Source of the DNA: Amycolatopsis iheyensis
GTDB lineage: Bacteria > Actinomycetota > Actinomycetes > Mycobacteriales > Pseudonocardiaceae
DNA length: 64,000 bases
Direction of reading: 5' to 3'
Assembly: GCF_024703995.1 (NCBI RefSeq)
Contig: NZ_JAMXQV010000006.1
Location: forward strand, 1 to 64,000
A program made the position numbers and the translations under genes. This document shows, one piece after another, positions 47,027-54,654 of this stretch (positions are counted from its first letter, which is position 1; each line of letters starts with the position of its first letter). Below the pieces are notes generated by a model. That model made no database searches, had not been told where the DNA came from, and saw only the letters and a list, made by a program, of their open reading frames with translations.

Positions 47027-47932
47027 GTGGACGACGACGGCTGGATCCTGGAACCGGCGCCCTGGGCGGAACTCACCCGCTTGAGGCGGAGCCGGGACGA
47101 GCCCGTCCTCGAGGCTTCCTGGCACGATGCCCCGGTCGTGGTCGTCGCGCCGGACGTCGTCGAAGAGTGGGCGGCCACGGCGCAGGTCCTGGTGCTGTCG
47201 GCGGCCCACCGCACGACGCACGCCGTCGACCTGCCGGCCACCTTCGAGGCCGAAGGGCTGCCGACGGAGAACGCGCTCGTCGTGCGCAACTGCGCGGCGA
47301 TCCAGATCGGGAACCGGAACACGCAGACCACCGTCCACCGGTTCCGGGTCGAGGACGTCCGGATCACCCTCGACCGGGTGCTGGCCCGGCAGCTCGCGGC
47401 CGACGTCTCCGCGGGACCGGCGGCGGACGGCTACACGAAGGTCTCGATCTGGAACTCACGTGGCGTGCAGGTGGGGGACTTCAACCGGCAGCGCACCGTG
47501 TTCCGGCACGTCGTCACCGGGCCGGAGCTCGAACTGGGCCCCGCCGACCGCCAGGTCGTGGACCTGGTGCGTGCCGGGCGGCTCGACGCGGCCGAGCGGG
47601 AGCTCGTCCGGCTGGCTCGCACCCGGCTCGAAGCGGACGCGGCGCCGCTGTACGACGCGCTCGAGGTGACCAGCAACGAGAACCTGCCGAGTCCGCCACC
47701 CGTCCTCGAAGACACGATCGCGTCCGCGTACGGGCAGGACAACACGCAGAAGATCCGCGAGCACATCGACGTGGTCGACGTCGTGCTGACCGAGCTGCTC
47801 GGCTTCACCGATCCGGACGGCGCCCGCGGTGCGCTGAAGCGCCTGCCCGAACCCGAGCCGCCGACCATCGAGCCGCCGGAGCCCGAGCCGCCGAAACCGC
47901 CGACGCTGCCGTCACCCTGGTCGTTCTTCTGA
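47027..47932 (+). CDS. Protein with two RHIM-like amyloid motifs
   Basis: A 301-residue protein of unrecognised family. Two segments share a pattern: AIQIGNRNTQTTVHRFRV (91-108) and GVQVGDFNRQRTVFRHVV (146-163), 55 residues apart. Each has the I/V-Q-I/V-G core followed by N and Q, the hallmark of RHIM and of bacterial RHIM-like amyloid signalling motifs. The N-terminus (1-85) is a mixed domain, residues 170-255 are helical and charged, and the C-terminus is a Pro/Glu repeat tail (EPEPPTIEPPEPEPPKPP). No enzyme motif. GTG start with TAGGCT 6 bases upstream, so leaderless. It may assemble as a functional amyloid or cell-death/defence adaptor (inference). Confidence 0.7.
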   Translation: MDDDGWILEPAPWAELTRLRRSRDEPVLEASWHDAPVVVVAPDVVEEWAATAQVLVLSAAHRTTHAVDLPATFEAEGLPTENALVVRNCAAIQIGNRNTQTTVHRFRVEDVRITLDRVLARQLAADVSAGPAADGYTKVSIWNSRGVQVGDFNRQRTVFRHVVTGPELELGPADRQVVDLVRAGRLDAAERELVRLARTRLEADAAPLYDALEVTSNENLPSPPPVLEDTIASAYGQDNTQKIREHIDVVDVVLTELLGFTDPDGARGALKRLPEPEPPTIEPPEPEPPKPPTLPSPWSFF

Positions 47933-47942
47933 GCGAGCCCGG

Positions 47943-49772
47943 TCAGGAACGGCAGAGCAGCGCGTCCGGAGTCCGGCTCGACCCCACGCGGCCCGTGTAG
48001 GCCACCCCGGCCACGTATTCGCCGGCCGCGCACTGGCCCTTGTAGTGGCCCGAAGCGAAGTCGCCGCCCAGGCCGCCCGCGGGCCGGTTGTCGCCGCGGT
48101 CGAACCACACGGTGTGGCCCGTGCGGCCCAGCGGCGTGGGGGAGCGGCCGCACAGCACCGCCGACACCGCCGCACCGCGGACGCTGTACCCCACCACCGC
48201 GTGGTCCGGCGGGCACTGGGCCTTCGTGTAGCCGGACGCCCAGTCCGTGTCCACATAGGACTCGTCGCGCACCACGACGTACGACGACGGCGTGGCCAGG
48301 GCGCCGCTGCAGAGGCCGCGGTTGCCCGTGTGGGCCAGGCCGACGAGGCGCTGGCCGTCCGGGCAGGCTCCCTTGCGGGTGCCCGAATCCCAGTCCGGCT
48401 GGGCCCGGACCGCGCGCGACTCCTGGAAGTCGGCGTAGTCCAGGTTGAGCATCGACCACTGCTCGGCCCGCGGGACCTGGCCGGTCCGCGACGGCGCGTT
48501 CACCAGCCGCCGCCACGCCGGGCCGCGCCAGTCCGCGGGGTCCAGGACGTCGGTGCCGTGGCCCGCCGCGTCCCACGAGAGCACCGACCAGCCGTCGTTG
48601 CCGAAGCCGACCGCCGGCCAGTAGGCGAAGTCGGTGTCGGTCTCGGCGAGGTAGTCGACGAAGTTCTCGAACCAGGCGCGCGACGCGGCGTCGGTCGTGC
48701 CCCGGCCCTCGCCGAACTCGCTGATCCACAGCGGCGCCGTGTAGTGCTTTCCGGTCTCCGCCGAGACGAAGAACGCCTGCCGGTACAGGGTGTCGCGCAG
48801 TTCCTGGGGTGAGAGGTCGCGGTAGCGCGGGTCGTGCGTCTCGCCGATGCCGGTCGCGCCCGAGTGGTTCGGACCGGTGTAGCCGTAGAAGTGGGCTGAA
48901 TAGACCAGCTTCCCCGAGTCGATCAGCGTGTGCGACAGCGTGCGGGCGGGCTCCAGCGTCGGCCGGCCGTGCGCGAAGCCGTCGATCGGCAGCCCGGTCC
49001 AGTTGATGCCCTCGACGATGATCAGCAGGTCGCGATTCGCCTCGGTGAGGATGCGGTCGGCCACCTGCTGGCTCGCGCGCTGCCAGTCGGTGCCGTTGCC
49101 CCAGCCCCAGTTCGGGTCGTCGAAGGTGTTGCGGCGGACCTCGTTGTACAGGTCGGCGCCGACCACCCGCTTGTTCGCGGCGTACCGGCGGGCCATGAAC
49201 AGCCAGTCGTCCTGCCACTGCTGCTCGGACTGCGCGGTGTTCCAGCGTTCGTTGCCGTCGAGCCCGCAGCACCAGCGCGACGTCGTGGTGTGGTTGTTGA
49301 GGATCACGGCGAACCCGCGCGCGGTGAGCCGCTCGACGACGCGGTCGTACACCTGCAGCGGCGTCAAGCCGTGCAGGCCCGGGTTGGCCGCCAGGTCCGG
49401 CACCGGCCGACTGTCGTGGACCATCTCGTTGGAGAACGGCAGCCGCACGCTGTTGAGCCCCAGCCGTTCGAGCCCGTCGATGATCGTGTCGATCGACGCG
49501 CGGTCGAGCCCGAGCTGGGTTTCGTACGCGACCTCGCCCGCGTGGTTGTTCGCCGGGTCGGCCGGATCACCGGACCCGGTCCACGTGCCGCTCGCGCCGT
49601 GCCAGTTGGCCGCCTTGAGCTTGAAGCGGTCGCCGGTCGCGTCGACGATGTAGCGGCCGCGGGTGCTGAGCGGCCCGGCCCACGTCGCGGTCGAGGCCGA
49701 GGCCGGTGCGGCGAGGGGAACCACGAAACCGGCGGCGGACAGGACGGTGAGCACAAGACCCAGGATCCTCAC
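47943..49772 (-). CDS. Secreted GH5 glycoside hydrolase with C-terminal triple repeat
   Basis: A 609-residue exported enzyme. Sec signal 1-27 (LTVLSAAGFVVPLAAPASA). Residues 30-420 are a GH5 barrel: GLNSVRLPFSNEM, VILNNHTTTS, GADLYNEVRRN (acid/base Glu) and LWISEFGEGRG (nucleophile Glu), as in GH5 endoglucanases. The last 180 residues hold three similar units, each starting DWDSGTRKGACPDG, DWASGYTKAQCPPD or DFASGHYKGQCAAG, and each ending with a Cys, probably disulfide-linked lectin-like modules. GTG at 49772 with GGAGG-like AACCTCCGCCC complement weak. Monocistronic, convergent with the RHIM-like gene. Confidence 0.88.
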   Translation of the reverse strand: MRILGLVLTVLSAAGFVVPLAAPASASTATWAGPLSTRGRYIVDATGDRFKLKAANWHGASGTWTGSGDPADPANNHAGEVAYETQLGLDRASIDTIIDGLERLGLNSVRLPFSNEMVHDSRPVPDLAANPGLHGLTPLQVYDRVVERLTARGFAVILNNHTTTSRWCCGLDGNERWNTAQSEQQWQDDWLFMARRYAANKRVVGADLYNEVRRNTFDDPNWGWGNGTDWQRASQQVADRILTEANRDLLIIVEGINWTGLPIDGFAHGRPTLEPARTLSHTLIDSGKLVYSAHFYGYTGPNHSGATGIGETHDPRYRDLSPQELRDTLYRQAFFVSAETGKHYTAPLWISEFGEGRGTTDAASRAWFENFVDYLAETDTDFAYWPAVGFGNDGWSVLSWDAAGHGTDVLDPADWRGPAWRRLVNAPSRTGQVPRAEQWSMLNLDYADFQESRAVRAQPDWDSGTRKGACPDGQRLVGLAHTGNRGLCSGALATPSSYVVVRDESYVDTDWASGYTKAQCPPDHAVVGYSVRGAAVSAVLCGRSPTPLGRTGHTVWFDRGDNRPAGGLGGDFASGHYKGQCAAGEYVAGVAYTGRVGSSRTPDALLCRS

Positions 49773-49827
49773 GGGCGGAGGTTAGCCAAGCTACCGGCCA
49801 GTTGTATAGACCATCGCCCCCGGATGC

Positions 49828-49842
49828 GTCTCAAGATGAGAC
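49828..49842 (+). promoter_or_regulatory. Operator GTCTCA-N3-TGAGAC upstream of the SDR gene
   Basis: A perfect 6-bp inverted repeat with a 3-base spacer, 75 bases before the SDR start. Same arm and spacer layout as 16887-16901 next to the GAF/Fis regulator. Confidence 0.65.
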
Positions 49843-49916
49843 AGCCGGGCACTTCTGGTGCCCGGCCTGCCCACCTACTTTGCGAGGAAGCCCAGCGACC
49901 ACAAGGGAGTCATCGC

Positions 49917-50693
49917 ATGAGCAAGAACGTTCTGGTCACCGGCGCGGCACGCGGGATCGGGAAGGCGATCGCGCTGCGGCTCGCCGCGGACGGGCACGAC
50001 GTCGCGGTCAACGACATCCCCGCCAACAAAGCCGAGCTGGAGACGGTGGTCGGGGAGATCCAGTCGGCCGGACGGCGTTCGGCGGCGATCACCGCGGACG
50101 TGTCGGACCCCGAGGCGGTCACCGCCATGGTCGCCGCGACCGTGACCGAGCTGGGCTCGCTGGACGTCATGATCGCGAACGCCGGCATCGCGCAGGTGCT
50201 GCCGCTGCTCGAGATCACGCCGGAGGACTGGGACCGGATGATGGCGATCAACGCCCGCGGCATCTTCCTCTGCTACCAGGCCGCCGCGAAGCAGATGATC
50301 GAGCAGGGCCACGGCGGCAAGATCATCGGCGCCGCTTCGATCGTGGCGCACCGGCCGTTCGCGCTGCTCGGGCACTACTCGGCGTCGAAGTGGGCGGTGC
50401 GCGGGCTCACCCAGGCCGCGGCGATGGAATGGGCCAAGCACGGCATCACCGTGAACGCCTACTGCCCGGGCATCGTCGGGACCGCGATGTGGGACCTCAT
50501 CGACGAGAAGCTGGCCGAGTCCGAGGGGCTCCGGAAGGGCCAGGCGATCGCGAAGTACTCCGACCTGATCCACCTCGGCCGGGTGTCGGTCCCGGAGGAC
50601 GTGGCGAGCTACGTCTCCTACCTCGCGTCACCCGACTCGGACTACATGACCGGGCAGTCGGTGATGATCGACGGCGGCATCCAGTTCGCCTGA
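49917..50693 (+). CDS. Short-chain dehydrogenase, acetoin/diacetyl reductase-like
   Basis: A 258-residue classical SDR. Cofactor loop VTGAARGIG, then NAG in IANAGIAQ; catalytic Ser-Tyr-Lys in IGAASIVAHRPF...GHYSASKWAVRG. An acidic residue at the end of strand 2 (VNDIPANK) favours NAD(H). Overall layout resembles acetoin reductase/butanediol dehydrogenase. ATG at 49917 with AAGGGAG 7 bases upstream. The upstream operator matches the one next to the AcoR-type regulator 33 kb away, so the two loci may be co-regulated. Confidence 0.87.
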   Translation: MSKNVLVTGAARGIGKAIALRLAADGHDVAVNDIPANKAELETVVGEIQSAGRRSAAITADVSDPEAVTAMVAATVTELGSLDVMIANAGIAQVLPLLEITPEDWDRMMAINARGIFLCYQAAAKQMIEQGHGGKIIGAASIVAHRPFALLGHYSASKWAVRGLTQAAAMEWAKHGITVNAYCPGIVGTAMWDLIDEKLAESEGLRKGQAIAKYSDLIHLGRVSVPEDVASYVSYLASPDSDYMTGQSVMIDGGIQFA

Positions 50694-50699
50694 GGCGGT

Positions 50700-51209
50700 T
50701 CAGCGCACCGGCCGCAGCAGCGGCCGCGGGTCCGCGAGGACGGTGGACACCGGGTCTCCGGGCGGGGTCAGGCCCGGGCCCGGTGTCATCACCGTCTCGG
50801 CGAGCGGAACCTCGGCGCCGCAACGCAGGCAACTGCCCGTCTGGGTCACCTCGCCTTCGCAGCCGGCGTGCACGAACACCCGGCGGCGCCCACGAGGGGC
50901 GTAGTACTCGTCTCCCCAGGCCGACAGCGCGCGCACGACCGGCCAGAGCGCCTCGCCCTTGGCTGTGAGCTCGTACTCGCTGCGCTTGCCGGGCCCCGCG
51001 ACGCGCGCCAGCACACCTTCGCCGATGAGGAACTCCAGCCGTTCGGTCAGCACCGCGCGCGGGATGCCGAGGTGCTCGACGAAGTCGCTGAAGCGCCGGA
51101 CCCCGAAGACGGCGTCGCGGATGATCAGCAACGTCCAGCGTTCGCCGACGATCTCCAGCGCGCGGACCATCGAACAGGCCTGGTTGGTGTACTCGCGGGG
51201 CAGTGCCAT
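50700..51209 (-). CDS. HxlR-family regulator with C-terminal zinc-like cysteines
   Basis: A 169-residue protein. Residues 1-100 are an HxlR winged helix: CSMVRALEIVGERWTLLIIRDAVFGVRRFSDF, then LGIPRAVLTERLEFLIGEGVLAR. The C-terminal part has CEGEV and CLRCGAEV, a likely zinc knuckle or redox site. ATG at 51209 fits the family. Divergent from an MFS exporter, with two GTTCG-N5-CGAAY repeats between, so it likely represses that gene. Confidence 0.88.
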   Translation of the reverse strand: MALPREYTNQACSMVRALEIVGERWTLLIIRDAVFGVRRFSDFVEHLGIPRAVLTERLEFLIGEGVLARVAGPGKRSEYELTAKGEALWPVVRALSAWGDEYYAPRGRRRVFVHAGCEGEVTQTGSCLRCGAEVPLAETVMTPGPGLTPPGDPVSTVLADPRPLLRPVR

Positions 51210-51232
51210 GGGTCTCAGTGTGCCACAGAAGA

Positions 51233-51287
51233 GTTCGTTCATCGAACCAAACGTGCTAACCTCCGCCAGAGAGTTCGGTCACCGAAT
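51233..51287. promoter_or_regulatory. Twin HxlR operators GTTCG-N5-CGAAC
   Basis: GTTCG-TTCAT-CGAAC (51233-51247) and GTTCG-GTCAC-CGAAT (51273-51287) lie 40 bases apart in the 93-base HxlR/MFS gap. The second ends 15 bases before the MFS start. Confidence 0.75.
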
Positions 51288-51302
51288 CAATCTGGAGCCC
51301 TC

Positions 51303-52685
51303 ATGGCCGGTCGTTCCGGAGCTGTCCTCGTCGCCTCCGGCGGCGGGACGCTCCTCGCGCTCTTCGTCTTCACCGCGCCGCTGTCGATCGTCCCGGCGGT
51401 CGCGGGCGGGCTCGGGGCCGGCACGGTCGCGACCGCGTGGATCCTCAGCTCGATGAGCCTCGGCCTGGCCGTCGCGCTGCTGCCCACCGGCGCGATCGGT
51501 GACGACTTCGGCCGGCGGCGCGTGTTCGTGGCCGGCGGCGTCGTGACGGCGGTGGGCTCGCTGCTGTCCGCGGTGGCACCCGGGCCGACGACGTTCATCG
51601 CCGGCCGGATCGTCGAAGGACTCGGCTCGGCCGCGCTGATCGCGTGCGGGCTCGCGGTGCTCGGCCCGGCCTTCCCCGACCCGGCCGGGCGGGCCCGCGC
51701 GACCGGGATGTGGGGTGCGTTCCTCGGGGCCGGCATCGCGATCGGCCCGGTCGCGGGTGCGGTCCTCGACGCGGTCGCCGGGTGGCGCGCGCTGTACGTC
51801 GTCATCACGGTGCTGTCGCTCGGCGTCGCCGTGCTGGGGCGCGTGCTGCTGGAGGAATCGGTTTCGGGCCGGGCCCGCAAGATCGACGCCACGGGATCGC
51901 TGCTGCTCGGCGGCGGGCTCGCGGCACTGCTGGCCGCGCTCACCGAGGGGCGGCAGGGCTGGACGAGCCCGTTCGAGCTGACGCTGATCGCTGCCGCGGT
52001 GGTGCTGCTGACCGCGTTCTTCGTGCACCAGAGCCGGATCGAGGGCGGCATGCTCGACCCGGCGTTGTTCCGCCGCCCGGCGTTGCTGTCGGCGACGACC
52101 GGCGCGTTCGTGGCGGGCGCCGGGGTGACGGCGCTGATGGCGTTCCTGTGCACGATGCTGGAGAAGGGCCTGGCACGGTCGCCGCTGACGGCGGCCCTGG
52201 TGGTCCTGGCGTGGTCGGCGACGAGTGTGCTTTCCGCGCTCCTGACCCGCCACCTGCCGGCTTCGGTCCCGGGCGGCGCGCGGTTGAGCGCCGGCCTGGT
52301 GGTGGTGGCGGCCGGGTTGGCGCCGCTGGCGTTCCTGACGCCGGACTCGGGGCCGGGCGCGCTGCTCGGCGGCCTGATCCTCGCGGGGTTGGGGACGGGC
52401 GTGGTGAACGCGTCGCTGGGCCGCGAGGCGGTGGCGAGCGTGCCGACGCACCGGGCGGGCATGGGCAGCGGGATCAACAACACGAGCCGGTACGTCGGCT
52501 CGGCGCTGGGCGTCACGGTGGTGACGGTGCTGGCGGTGCACCCGGCCGGTTCGGCCGCGAGCCTGGTGGCGGGTTGGAACGTGGCGGTGTGGGTGGGGAT
52601 CGCGGTTTCGCTGGCCGGCGCGGCCGCGATCGCGGCGCTGACAGTGCTGGGCGGCCGCCGCACCGCCGCGCCGGTCGCGGCCTGA
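51303..52685 (+). CDS. MFS drug exporter, about 14 TM
   Basis: A 460-residue DHA2-like MFS protein: LPTGAIGDDFGRRRVFVAGG loop 2-3, GAGIAIGPVAGAVLDAVAG in helix 5 and about 14 hydrophobic spans. Expected to export a toxic compound. ATG at 51303 with TGGAG close upstream. Divergent from the HxlR gene and probably repressed by it until a drug or electrophile is present. Convergent with the acyl-CoA dehydrogenase gene, 3 bases apart. Confidence 0.88.
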   Translation: MAGRSGAVLVASGGGTLLALFVFTAPLSIVPAVAGGLGAGTVATAWILSSMSLGLAVALLPTGAIGDDFGRRRVFVAGGVVTAVGSLLSAVAPGPTTFIAGRIVEGLGSAALIACGLAVLGPAFPDPAGRARATGMWGAFLGAGIAIGPVAGAVLDAVAGWRALYVVITVLSLGVAVLGRVLLEESVSGRARKIDATGSLLLGGGLAALLAALTEGRQGWTSPFELTLIAAAVVLLTAFFVHQSRIEGGMLDPALFRRPALLSATTGAFVAGAGVTALMAFLCTMLEKGLARSPLTAALVVLAWSATSVLSALLTRHLPASVPGGARLSAGLVVVAAGLAPLAFLTPDSGPGALLGGLILAGLGTGVVNASLGREAVASVPTHRAGMGSGINNTSRYVGSALGVTVVTVLAVHPAGSAASLVAGWNVAVWVGIAVSLAGAAAIAALTVLGGRRTAAPVAA

Positions 52686-52688
52686 TTC

Positions 52689-53795
52689 CTACAAGCCGTA
52701 CGTCTTGCCGATGATGTCGCGCTGGATCTCGCTCGTCCCGCCGTACACAGTGGACACCACCGTCGAGCGCAGCAGCCGTTCCATGCCGTACTCCGTCGCG
52801 TAGCCGTAGCCGCCCATCATCTGCATCCCGTCCAGTGCCATCGCCTTCGCGAACTCCGTCGCCTTGAGCTTGGCCATCGATGCCTCGCGGGGCAACGGTT
52901 TCCCGGCCGACGCGTCGATCTTGCGGGCGACGTCGTGCACCAGCAGGCGGGTGCACTCCAGCTCCGTCGCGTGGTCGGCGATCCGGTGCCGCAGTGCCTG
53001 GAACGACCCGACCGGCCGACCGAACTGGCGGCGCTCGCGGACGTAGGCCACCGTGTCGTCGAACGCGCGGCGGGCCGTGCCCAGCATCACCGCCGCCAGG
53101 ATCATCCGCTCCAGGTTCAACCCCGTCATCAGCTGCCGCCAGCCCTGGCCGGCCTCGCCGACCACCGCGTCGGGCGGCAGGGCGCAGCCGGTGAAGTACA
53201 GGTCGTTCACCTCGCGCCCACCCATCGTGTCGATGCCGTGCACCGCCAGGCCTTCGATGCCCGACGGCACCGAGAACATCGTCAGGCCGTCGTGCTTGCC
53301 GCCGTCGGCCGACGTCCGGGCGACCAGCAGGATGTGCCGCGCGAGGTGCGCGTTCGAGCACCACGTCTTCTGGCCGTCGATCACCCAAGCGCCGTCCTGC
53401 CGGACCGCCTTGCACGTCAGGGCGCCGACGTCCGAACCCGCGCCCGGCTCCGACATCGAGACCGCGAGCACCTCGCCGCTGAGGAAGTCGCCCAGCACTT
53501 CGCGCTTGCGCTCCTCCGAAGCGAACTTCTCGTAGGACGCCGCGGTGATCACCGACGTCGCGAACCCGCCGATCGGCGCCTGGTGGTACGCCGTGGTTTC
53601 GAGGAACAGCACCAGGTCCAGCATGCCCTGGCCGGCGCCGCCGTACTCCTGCGGGATGGTGAGGCCCAGCCAGCCGAGGCCGGCCATCTTGCGGTACAGC
53701 GCGTCGTCGTGCGGAGTGGTCCGCGGGCCCACCTCCCGGCGGCAGAAGTCGTCGACGGCGGCGACGAAGTCGCGTTGCTCGGTGGTCAGGCTCAC
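52689..53795 (-). CDS. Acyl-CoA dehydrogenase
   Basis: A 368-residue flavin acyl-CoA dehydrogenase: TIPQEYGGAGQGML, AVSMSEPGAGSDVGAL, GWRQLMTGLNLERMILAA, MGGYGYATEYGMERLLRS and VYGGTSEIQRDIIGK. In the last motif the medium-chain-type catalytic Glu (YEGT) is Gly, so the base must come from elsewhere, as in isovaleryl- or steroid-type enzymes. GTG at 53795. The promoter has a 25-base GATACAA-N11-TTGTATC repeat; a related site precedes lcp, so it probably works in the same pathway, beta-oxidation of oligo-isoprene acids. Confidence 0.9.
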   Translation of the reverse strand: MSLTTEQRDFVAAVDDFCRREVGPRTTPHDDALYRKMAGLGWLGLTIPQEYGGAGQGMLDLVLFLETTAYHQAPIGGFATSVITAASYEKFASEERKREVLGDFLSGEVLAVSMSEPGAGSDVGALTCKAVRQDGAWVIDGQKTWCSNAHLARHILLVARTSADGGKHDGLTMFSVPSGIEGLAVHGIDTMGGREVNDLYFTGCALPPDAVVGEAGQGWRQLMTGLNLERMILAAVMLGTARRAFDDTVAYVRERRQFGRPVGSFQALRHRIADHATELECTRLLVHDVARKIDASAGKPLPREASMAKLKATEFAKAMALDGMQMMGGYGYATEYGMERLLRSTVVSTVYGGTSEIQRDIIGKTYGL

Positions 53796-53817
53796 GAGTG
53801 CTCCCGGCGGTCGTGGA

Positions 53818-53842
53818 GATACAAGATTACGTGCTTTGTATC
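53818..53842 (-). promoter_or_regulatory. TetR-type operator upstream of acyl-CoA dehydrogenase
   Basis: GATACAA (53818-53824) and TTGTATC (53836-53842), perfect 7-bp arms, 11-base spacer, total 25 bases. Lies 23 bases before the start of the leftward gene. Confidence 0.7.
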
Positions 53843-53873
53843 TTCATATCTACGCCGCCGGAACTCAAGGAGG

Positions 53874-54548
53874 TCAGGCTTCGAGCATGGGGACGAGGTA
53901 GCGCCGCGCCAGCTCGGCCAGCCGCTCGTCGTCGTCGAGGTCGACGACCTGGCTGGGGATGGCGAGGAAGGAGGCCGAGACCCGGACCATCAGCTCGGCC
54001 ACGACGTCGACGTCGAGCCCGGTGGAGACGGTGCCGGCGTGCTGCTCCTGCCGGAGCTGGCCGGCCACGAACGCGCGCACGGTGGCCAGCGTGCGGCCGT
54101 CGTCGGTGATCATGGACGACGCGAGCAGTCCCGGTTCCGCGGCGATGAGCCCGCCGATCAGCGGGTTGCCGCGGATGGCGCGCAACGAGCTCACGAAGCC
54201 GAGCACGACGCGGTCGGCGACCGTCTCGGCCTGCTTGATCTCGACGAGGAACCGGTCGAAGTAGCGGCGGTACTCCCGGCGCACGACGTGCTCGACGAGG
54301 GTGTCCTTCGTCGCGAACCGCCGGTAGACGGTGATGCGCGAGAGCCCGGCCCGCTTGGCGACGTCCTCCATCGTGGAGCGCTGGATGCCCATCCGGCAGA
54401 ACTGCTCGTAGGCCGCGTCGAGCACGCGGACGCGAATGTCGTCCGCCTCGTCGACCTGCGCCAGCGCGTCGGTGTAGGCGCGCTCCAGCAACGACTCCGC
54501 GCCGGGCGCGGCGGTGAAAGGCGAGGCGACGGGGTCCACGGGCCACAT
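53874..54548 (-). CDS. TetR-family regulator, probable regulator of lcp
   Basis: A 224-residue TetR protein. HTH: RVRVLDAAYEQFCRMGIQRSTMEDVAKRAGLSRITVYRRF (about 40-80), then an all-helical ligand domain. ATG at 54548 or the GTG at 54539, which has GGAAGG at better spacing. Known regulators of latex-clearing genes (LcpR) are TetR proteins encoded next to lcp; this one is divergent from lcp by 106 bases. Matching 25-base repeats precede lcp and the acyl-CoA dehydrogenase gene, so it probably controls both. Confidence 0.85.
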   Translation of the reverse strand: MWPVDPVASPFTAAPGAESLLERAYTDALAQVDEADDIRVRVLDAAYEQFCRMGIQRSTMEDVAKRAGLSRITVYRRFATKDTLVEHVVRREYRRYFDRFLVEIKQAETVADRVVLGFVSSLRAIRGNPLIGGLIAAEPGLLASSMITDDGRTLATVRAFVAGQLRQEQHAGTVSTGLDVDVVAELMVRVSASFLAIPSQVVDLDDDERLAELARRYLVPMLEA

Positions 54549-54590
54549 CCTTCCACTCGGGGGCTTGCCCGCGTCGGCACAACCTGATGA

Positions 54591-54615
54591 GATACAAGGA
54601 GGCAAGTCGCGTATC
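54591..54615 (+). promoter_or_regulatory. TetR-type operator upstream of lcp
   Basis: GATAC (54591-54595) and GTATC (54611-54615) span 25 bases, the same length and outer arms as 53818-53842; the left half shares GATACAAG. A further GTATC at 54619-54623. Confidence 0.6.
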
Positions 54616-54654
54616 AGAGTATCAGTGTTGATCTCGGCTCCCGGAGGAGAAGCG

